A DNA stretch of 64,000 bases. Source: Thermomicrobiales bacterium (GTDB taxonomy: Bacteria; Chloroflexota; Chloroflexia; Thermomicrobiales; UBA6265). Every line of letters starts with the position of its first letter. Within the stretch, counting starts at the first letter, position 1. Both the position numbers and the translations under genes were made by a program. The stretch is from the NCBI GenBank assembly GCA_041390825.1, contig JAWKPF010000024.1:1-64000 (forward strand). The letters are read 5' to 3'. Of the stretch, positions 59,149-64,000 are shown in pieces. The notes under the pieces were generated by a model. It saw only the letters and a list, made by a program, of their open reading frames with translations. It was not told the origin of the DNA and did no database searches.

Positions 59149-60717
59149 TTAGCGGTCGAGTGACACCTGCCCGAGGCTGTAGAGCGAGCCGGTCGGGTTG
59201 GGAACGAAGCCCACCACATACGGCTGCTGTCCGGTGTACAGGTACCCGGTGTAGAGCCAGATCCAGGGAGACACTTCGGCGAGATGCGTCTGGAACTGGT
59301 TGAAGATCTCCTTGCGGGCCTCGGGATCGAGCTCGACCTGCCCCTGCTTCATCAACTGGTCGAGTGTGTCGTCGATATACCCGGCGACGTTGGCGAACTG
59401 CGCGCCATCCTGGAAATACCGCGCGTACATGGTGTACGGGTCGGGGCGGCCGCCGTTGAGCGCGATGGCCGCATCGAAATCACCCGCCAACCAGCGGTCG
59501 ACGTAGACGCTCAACTCGAGCGGTTCGATGGTGACGTCGATGTTGATGTCGGCCAGCTGCGACTGGATGCTCTCGGCTTCCGTAATCGCAGTCGGCGGTT
59601 CGGCGGACGCGGCAATGATGGTCAGCGGGAAGCCATCGGCATAGCCGGCCTGCTCCATCAGCGCCTTGGCCTTTTCCAGATCCTTGGTGTAACAGAAGAG
59701 CTGATCGGTCGGCAGCGCGTAGCTCGGCATGGTGAGCGGACCGGTGACGGTGCCCTCACCGAGCGCGGCCGCATCGACCACTTCCTGCCGGTCGATTGCG
59801 CAGGAGATCGCCTGGCGCACCTCGAGAATGCTCAGCGGATGGACCTCGGCGCTCGGGGAAGCCACCGGGGTGCCCGGTCCGGGAATGTCGAACGCCCGCA
59901 GCTGCAGCACGTGATAGGCGATGTCCGGCGCGCGGTTGATGACGACCTCGGATCCCTCGGTTGGGAGGGTCGCGATCAGCGGGTCGTTGAACATGGCGAA
60001 ATCGATCTCACCGGCTCGCAGCGCGGCCATGATGGTCGATTCGTCCGGGATGATCCGCATCTCGATCCCGTCGATCTTGGGAGCGCCGGCCCACCAATCG
60101 GCATTGGCCGAAAGATTGGTCGTCTGGTCCGGGGTCCAATTGTCGAGTTTGAACGGTCCGGTGCCGATGGCGTCGGTGGTCGGATCGCCACTCGCGATGA
60201 CATCCGACGAGAGGATGGCCGCATTGGTGGAGGCCAGCGCGGTGAGCAGCGGCACATCCGGGATAGACAGGTTGAGCACCACCGTGTGGTCATCGGGCGC
60301 CTCCATCGACTCGATGCTGAGCAGATTGGTGCGCGTTGCGGAACCGGTCGCCTCGTCCAGGATCCGCTCGTACGATGCGATCACATCGGCCGAGGTGAAA
60401 TCCGATCCGTCGTGGAACGTGACACCCTCACGCAGATGGAAGGTGAGTTGGGAACCGTCCTCGGAGAACTCCCAGCTCTCCGCCAGCACCGGAACCAGCT
60501 CCAGGTTCGCATCGACCGTCAACAACGGTTCGTAGATCAGTTCGAGCAGGCGCAGCGAGGCGAAAGCTGTCTGGGTATGCGGGTCGAGCCCGGTCGCGTC
60601 TGCCGCGCGCGCCATGACCAGCGTGTTGTCCTGGGCTGCCGTTGGGGCAAGCTGTAGCCCGCTCACCATGAGCAACCCAGCGATGAAGAACACCGCTATG
60701 CGGGAAATTCGTCTCAT
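59149..60717 (-). CDS. ABC transporter substrate-binding protein, peptide type (SBP_bac_5)
   Basis: Secreted solute-binding protein of 522 residues. Start at 60717 (MRRISRIAVFFIAGLLMVSG) has AGGAGG upstream and a Sec signal with cleavage near TAAQDN. No lipobox Cys is seen, so it may be held by the membrane or released. ARAADATGLDPHTQTA, LVPVLAESWEFSEDGSQLTF, LREGVTFHDGSDFTSADVIA, GTGPFKLDNWTP and VRQAISCAIDRQEVV are the family blocks. Linker-type residues (TPVASPSA) occur in the middle. It probably delivers peptides or muropeptides. Confidence 0.92.
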   Translation of the reverse strand: MRRISRIAVFFIAGLLMVSGLQLAPTAAQDNTLVMARAADATGLDPHTQTAFASLRLLELIYEPLLTVDANLELVPVLAESWEFSEDGSQLTFHLREGVTFHDGSDFTSADVIASYERILDEATGSATRTNLLSIESMEAPDDHTVVLNLSIPDVPLLTALASTNAAILSSDVIASGDPTTDAIGTGPFKLDNWTPDQTTNLSANADWWAGAPKIDGIEMRIIPDESTIMAALRAGEIDFAMFNDPLIATLPTEGSEVVINRAPDIAYHVLQLRAFDIPGPGTPVASPSAEVHPLSILEVRQAISCAIDRQEVVDAAALGEGTVTGPLTMPSYALPTDQLFCYTKDLEKAKALMEQAGYADGFPLTIIAASAEPPTAITEAESIQSQLADINIDVTIEPLELSVYVDRWLAGDFDAAIALNGGRPDPYTMYARYFQDGAQFANVAGYIDDTLDQLMKQGQVELDPEARKEIFNQFQTHLAEVSPWIWLYTGYLYTGQQPYVVGFVPNPTGSLYSLGQVSLDR

Positions 60718-60806
60718 TCGTCCGTCCTCCTGCTCGTTTTCGACAACGACACGTTCGGCCATATGCGGGCTCAACCCCGAGCCGTTTACTTGTGGAATGG
60801 TTGCGA

Positions 60807-61295
60807 TTATGACAGACCTTGGAGTTGCTTTCGAAGAAGCAGCTCGGCGACGCCAGGAAGCACCAGTTCAGACACGCGGCCGATCTCCGCGTAGCCATGC
60901 CGTTGGTAGAAGCGCTGCGCATCGAGATTGAAGTCTGACACCAGCAAGAAGAGCTCTCGCTGCTGCCGGGCGAGCAACGCCGATTCCAACCTGTCCAGCA
61001 ACCGGCTGCCAACGCCCTGACCGGCGCAAGCAGGATCGACCGCGAAGCGTTTCAGATAGGGGAACGCTCCGAACATGCCAGTCGGCAGGCACCAGGCAAA
61101 CCCGCAGGCGGGAACCTCGCCGTCCGCGACCAGCATCAGATCGGCCCGTTCCAGACCGCGCTCGAAATCAGCAGCAATCGTTGCGGGAGACAATCGATAC
61201 CGCTGCCAGAGATCGTCCGCGGCCATCCATTCGGCAATGCGCGGGATATCGCTCTGCTCCATCGCGCGGATCGCCGGTTCGTCTACCGATCGCAC
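60807..61295 (-). CDS. GNAT-family N-acetyltransferase
   Basis: A protein of about 162 residues: RAMEQSDIPRIAEWMAADDL at the start, FAVDPACAGQGVGSRLLDRL as the acetyl-CoA pyrophosphate loop (Q/RxxGxG/A motif), and LDAQRFYQRHGYAEIGRV as the C-terminal substrate strand and helix. GTG 61295 is preferred because GGAG lies 6 nt before it. This start overlaps the anmK stop by 13 nt, implying translational coupling. The acceptor amine is unknown. Linkage to anmK suggests an amino-sugar or peptide amine. Confidence 0.85.
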   Translation of the reverse strand: MRSVDEPAIRAMEQSDIPRIAEWMAADDLWQRYRLSPATIAADFERGLERADLMLVADGEVPACGFAWCLPTGMFGAFPYLKRFAVDPACAGQGVGSRLLDRLESALLARQQRELFLLVSDFNLDAQRFYQRHGYAEIGRVSELVLPGVAELLLRKQLQGLS

Positions 61296-62467
61296 CAGGT
61301 GCTCCGGATCAGCGACACGAAGTTGTCGCCAGGGGTGATTTGCCCGAGCACCACCGGGTGCCGCGCGCCGGTGATCGCCGGATGCACCCCCGGGCGGGCA
61401 TGCCACGTTTCATAGCCAACCACCGCGCAGAGCAGCGCTTCCTTGTAGTCGCTGTTCTCGCCGATGTCCTCCTGCGTCAGCACCTTGGCCGGGGCCAGCA
61501 GTTCCTGCAGGGTCTCGACCAATACCGGATTGTGCCGCCCGCCTCCCCCGAGAATGACCTCGTCGATCTGGAACGGCGCAAAGCGCTGGTATGCATCCGC
61601 GACGCTGTATGCCGTCAGCGCAGTCATGGTCGCCACGATGTCCGCCAGCGAGCGCCCGCGCGCGGTTCCCACTGACAGCAATTCCGCGGCCATGGCCGAG
61701 CCAAAGAGCTCTCGTCCGGTGGTCTTGGGTGGCTGGCGCTGGTAATAGGGATGCGCCAGCAGCTCCTGCAGCCACTCGCGGTCGACCGTGCCTTGCCGGG
61801 CCAGCGCGCCATCCACATCGAAGGTCTGGCGTCCATCGGTCGACAGGCGTAGCACATCGTCGATCAGCGCGTTGCTCGGTCCGGTATCGAAGGCCATCGG
61901 TCGAGTGGTCGTGTCGGAAAGCGGCGGCAGGAAGGAAACATTGCCGATCCCGCCCAGGTTCTGCACTGCCCGACCCTTGCTCGGGTGACGCAGCAGCAGC
62001 CAATCGACGTAGCCGGCCAGCGGCGCTCCCTGGCCCCCGGCGCTGATATCGCGATTGCGCAGGTCGTTGATTGTGGTGATTCCGGTGCGTTCGGCCAGCA
62101 CGGCGCCTTCGCCGAGCTGAATGGTGGAATGGACGCTGCCATCCGGCAGCACGTCATGCCACACGGTTTGCCCGTGCGAGACGAGCAGGTCGATATCTCC
62201 CGGCGCGAGCCCGGCTGTTTCGATGATGCGCAACGCCGCCTCGGCAAAGGCTTCGCCGATCTCCGCGTTCAGCCGGCAAAGCTCATCCGTGCTGCTACGG
62301 GCAGGTTCGTAACTGGTCAGGACGCGCGTCCGCACGTCGGCGGGGTAGGGAAACGTCTCCCCCGCCACGATGCGCGCGCGCAGACTGGGCGGCGCGCCTT
62401 CGATCTCGCACAGCGCGGTGTCGATCCCATCCGCCGACGTTCCCGAAATCAGCCCGATAACCCGCAT
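61283..62467 (-). CDS. anmK: Anhydro-N-acetylmuramic acid kinase
   Basis: 394-residue AnmK, which opens 1,6-anhydro-MurNAc and phosphorylates it to MurNAc-6-P during cell-wall recycling. MRVIGLISGTSADGIDTALC is the diagnostic start, SHGQTVWHDVLPDGSVHSTI follows, then TTINDLRNRDISAGGQGAPL, QNLGGIGNVSFLPP, AFDTGPSNALIDD (ATP site) and VILGGGGRHNPVLVETLQEL. Length is normal. GGGAG precedes the ATG. It heads the minus-strand series with the GNAT, peptide transporter, hydrolases and dipeptidase. Confidence 0.95.
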   Translation of the reverse strand: MRVIGLISGTSADGIDTALCEIEGAPPSLRARIVAGETFPYPADVRTRVLTSYEPARSSTDELCRLNAEIGEAFAEAALRIIETAGLAPGDIDLLVSHGQTVWHDVLPDGSVHSTIQLGEGAVLAERTGITTINDLRNRDISAGGQGAPLAGYVDWLLLRHPSKGRAVQNLGGIGNVSFLPPLSDTTTRPMAFDTGPSNALIDDVLRLSTDGRQTFDVDGALARQGTVDREWLQELLAHPYYQRQPPKTTGRELFGSAMAAELLSVGTARGRSLADIVATMTALTAYSVADAYQRFAPFQIDEVILGGGGRHNPVLVETLQELLAPAKVLTQEDIGENSDYKEALLCAVVGYETWHARPGVHPAITGARHPVVLGQITPGDNFVSLIRSTWCDR

Positions 62468-62500
62468 GCGCTTGTCTCCCTCTTGACGACTCCAACGATG

Positions 62501-62866
62501 TTACGAACGATCCAGTTCGGCAATCCGCGCGCGCACCAGATCGGCCAGCAATTCACGATCGACCTCCCAATCGACCGGCACCTGGAAGATCGATTGCAGC
62601 ACGACATACTCCGGTTCGAGGCGCGTCCGAAACTCCGAAATCACGCGCTGGCTCCATGGATTCAGCGAGAGATGGTTCTTCGCAGCGCTGATACCGAACA
62701 GATAGTCCTTGCCGAGTTTGACATGCGGCACGTTCCAGGCAATGACCGATTCCGTTTCCGGAAATTCCGTAAGGATCGTGTCGACCACCGTCCCGACTGT
62801 CTCGGCTTTCACGGCGTCCAGTGACGCCAGGTAATCATCGATGGCCGCAATCCGCTTCGCGCTCAA
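62501..62866 (-). CDS. DUF1801 family protein (YdhG-like)
   Basis: 121 residues: IDDYLASLDAVKAETVGTVV, ESVIAWNVPHVKLGKDYLFG and AAKNHLSLNPWSQRVISEF. This is the DUF1801 fold pattern (hydrophobic YxxP-type strand then HxSL). Some relatives are proposed iron chaperones, but the function here is unknown. TTG start with GAGGAG directly upstream. It lies 33 nt before anmK on the same strand, possibly in one transcript. Confidence 0.8.
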   Translation of the reverse strand: MSAKRIAAIDDYLASLDAVKAETVGTVVDTILTEFPETESVIAWNVPHVKLGKDYLFGISAAKNHLSLNPWSQRVISEFRTRLEPEYVVLQSIFQVPVDWEVDRELLADLVRARIAELDRS

Positions 62867-62896
62867 TTGCGTCTCCTCTCTTCACACGATCGTCAC

Positions 62897-62917
62897 AGGA
62901 CCCAGGACCCAGGACCC
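62897..62917. repeat. Three-unit heptamer repeat (AGGACCC)
   Basis: Three perfect AGGACCC units in the 64-nt gap between the cupin and DUF1801 genes, with the same 7-bp period as the other arrays. Confidence 0.65.
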
Positions 62918-62930
62918 GGGAAACCCAATT

Positions 62931-63344
62931 TCACGATTCCGTACTGAGCACCCATACGCCCTCTACGAGCACCGCCTCGTCGTTTCCGGGCCATGGCGGC
63001 GTGGTGCACATGATGAAGCGCAACGGTTCCTCCCCAAGCGTGCGGAACTGGAACTCCGCCCCGACCGGAATCGTTGCCACGACCCCGGCGCGCAGGTGCA
63101 CGACTTCTTCTTGCTGCGCTGTTCGCCGCCAGAGCTCGCCTTCACCACCGAGGATGTACCAGATCTCATGCACGGTCCGGTGCTTGATCGCCAGCGACAT
63201 TCCGCCCACCGGCAACGTGCCGTGCGCCATGCTGGCATGCTCGTTGCGCAGCAATACGCGAATCTCCGATGTGTCCGGGGCCAGCACGGTGACCTCGGCC
63301 GGGAGATGCACGGTTTCGAAGACCAGTTGCTCGCGCTTCGCCAT
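62931..63344 (-). CDS. Cupin-domain protein
   Basis: 137-residue single-domain cupin. VGGMSLAIKHRTVHEIWYIL with GGEGELWRR is cupin motif 1 (His/Glu metal ligands). VHLRAGVVATIPVGAEFQFR with the later FIMCTTPPWPG is motif 2. The AKREQLVFETVHLP start and the final WVLSTES are unremarkable. ATG start. Divergent from the queuosine-salvage-like gene with a 32-nt gap. Probably a small metalloenzyme or sugar-binding protein of unknown substrate. Confidence 0.85.
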   Translation of the reverse strand: MAKREQLVFETVHLPAEVTVLAPDTSEIRVLLRNEHASMAHGTLPVGGMSLAIKHRTVHEIWYILGGEGELWRRTAQQEEVVHLRAGVVATIPVGAEFQFRTLGEEPLRFIMCTTPPWPGNDEAVLVEGVWVLSTES

Positions 63345-63376
63345 GGCGCTCGATCCTCACTCGGTACACTAGGGGT

Positions 63377-64000
63377 ATGTTCGACGGTAGTATCGGTCCA
63401 GATTCGCTGCGTGTCTTGCGGTCCACCCGTCCGCTGATCGAGCATTCCCGCTCGGTCTCCATCGACCAGAACGCTGTCGAAGCCGCCGCCGATCTGCTGG
63501 CCAATGCCAGGCTCGCCCCGCCGGAATGGGAAACGGGCATCCATTTCCGCGACGACACCTGGCGTACGGCTGCCTGGGTGCTGGTGCTCGATGCGCTCAA
63601 CTTCTGCTTCTGGAGCTGGGCGGGAGACCTCGACGAGCGCTGGACGGTCGACTACGAGGGAACGCGTTACGACGGCTACTGGGCGCTGGTCGCCGCCCTG
63701 CGCAAGGCGATCGACCGCGGCCAACCGCTCTGGGATGCCGGTTATCTGCTGACCGCTCCGGATGCGGAACTGATCGCCATCTTTGCTCCTGCCGAACCCG
63801 ATGGCGTGCCCATTCCGCAACTGGAACGCCGCGTCGCGCATCTGCGCGAAGCGGGTACGGGACTACGCGCCACCCCCATCGAGAAGCTGATCGCGGACGC
63901 CAACGGTTCCGCCGTCGCTCTGGCGGAATCCGTCCGCCGCCGCTTTCCTTCCTTCGACGATGTGGTCTGGGTCGACGGTCGTGAGATCCGCTTCCTCAAG
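63377..64000 (+). CDS. Queuosine salvage protein (DUF2419, QNG1-like), partial
   Basis: First 208 codons of a gene running past the window end. AAWVLVLDALNFCFWSWAGD and YEGTRYDGYWALVAALRKAI match the DUF2419/QNG1 family of queuosine 5'-phosphate N-glycosidases, which release queuine for tRNA modification. GLRATPIEKLIADANGSAVA and RRRFPSFDDVVW follow the family's order. The ATG is preceded by AGGGG. Expected full length is about 310-330 residues, so roughly one third is missing here. Confidence 0.88.
   Translation, partial: MFDGSIGPDSLRVLRSTRPLIEHSRSVSIDQNAVEAAADLLANARLAPPEWETGIHFRDDTWRTAAWVLVLDALNFCFWSWAGDLDERWTVDYEGTRYDGYWALVAALRKAIDRGQPLWDAGYLLTAPDAELIAIFAPAEPDGVPIPQLERRVAHLREAGTGLRATPIEKLIADANGSAVALAESVRRRFPSFDDVVWVDGREIRFLK

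Overview
The window looks like chromosomal DNA from a high-GC bacterium, most likely a Chloroflexota member near Thermomicrobia. This is inferred from gene content (GH172, DUF937, DUF4397, Mrp antiporter, phosphoketolase with acetate kinase, secreted proteins rich in ATPVASP-type Pro/Ser/Ala linkers) and from frequent GTG/TTG starts. No rRNA or tRNA gene and no marker fixes the species.

The sequence falls into three blocks of different quality. Block 1 (1-13.1 kb) has intact genes: an AlkZ-like winged-helix protein, a GH172 glycosidase, a secreted protein, three paralogous MFS transporters interleaved with a DUF937 protein and a small membrane protein, a CorA-like channel, a membrane protein, and a PIN-toxin/antitoxin pair. 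Block 3 (53.9-64 kb) is also intact: the start of a dipeptidase, a serine hydrolase, an alpha/beta hydrolase, an oligopeptide-type ABC importer (permeases and binding protein), a GNAT protein, anmK, a DUF1801 protein, a cupin and the start of a queuosine-salvage gene. Together the anmK-importer-hydrolase-dipeptidase genes resemble a muropeptide or peptide recycling set.

Block 2 (about 13.2-53.9 kb) is strikingly different. Nearly every gene is recognisable only by joining two or three reading frames, yet conserved motifs, ribosome binding sites and ATGA start/stop overlaps survive. In order it holds: two SRPBCC genes around an ArsR remnant; an NlpC/P60 hydrolase; an unidentified stretch; an APH/P-loop kinase; ackA and xfp (the phosphoketolase acetyl-phosphate branch); nanE, a SIS-domain protein, an N-acetylglucosamine-kinase-like protein and a neutral-ceramidase-like protein (amino-sugar use); DUF4397 and LapA-like genes; a complete mrpABCDEFG Na+/H+ antiporter operon; a glucose/sorbosone dehydrogenase lipoprotein; a GT39-GT2-GT39 glycosyltransferase set facing a GH26 lipoprotein; a CsoR regulator; a secreted protein; a cyclase-ATPase-TPR regulator; an S41-like peptidase; a SelA-like PLP enzyme; an AbrB/Doc toxin-antitoxin pair; a nucleoside phosphorylase; a BrnT/BrnA-like pair; and the 3' half of the dipeptidase. 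The preserved operon architecture suggests that most of the frameshifts are sequence error rather than gene decay. This can be tested with reads.

Between and inside genes lie several repeat families: heptanucleotide tandem arrays (several as inverted pairs), a 48-bp repeat that sits inside two neighbouring genes (a seven-copy array in the kinase, one copy in ackA), and two long inverted repeats between convergent genes. No CRISPR array, prophage, transposase gene or replication origin was seen.
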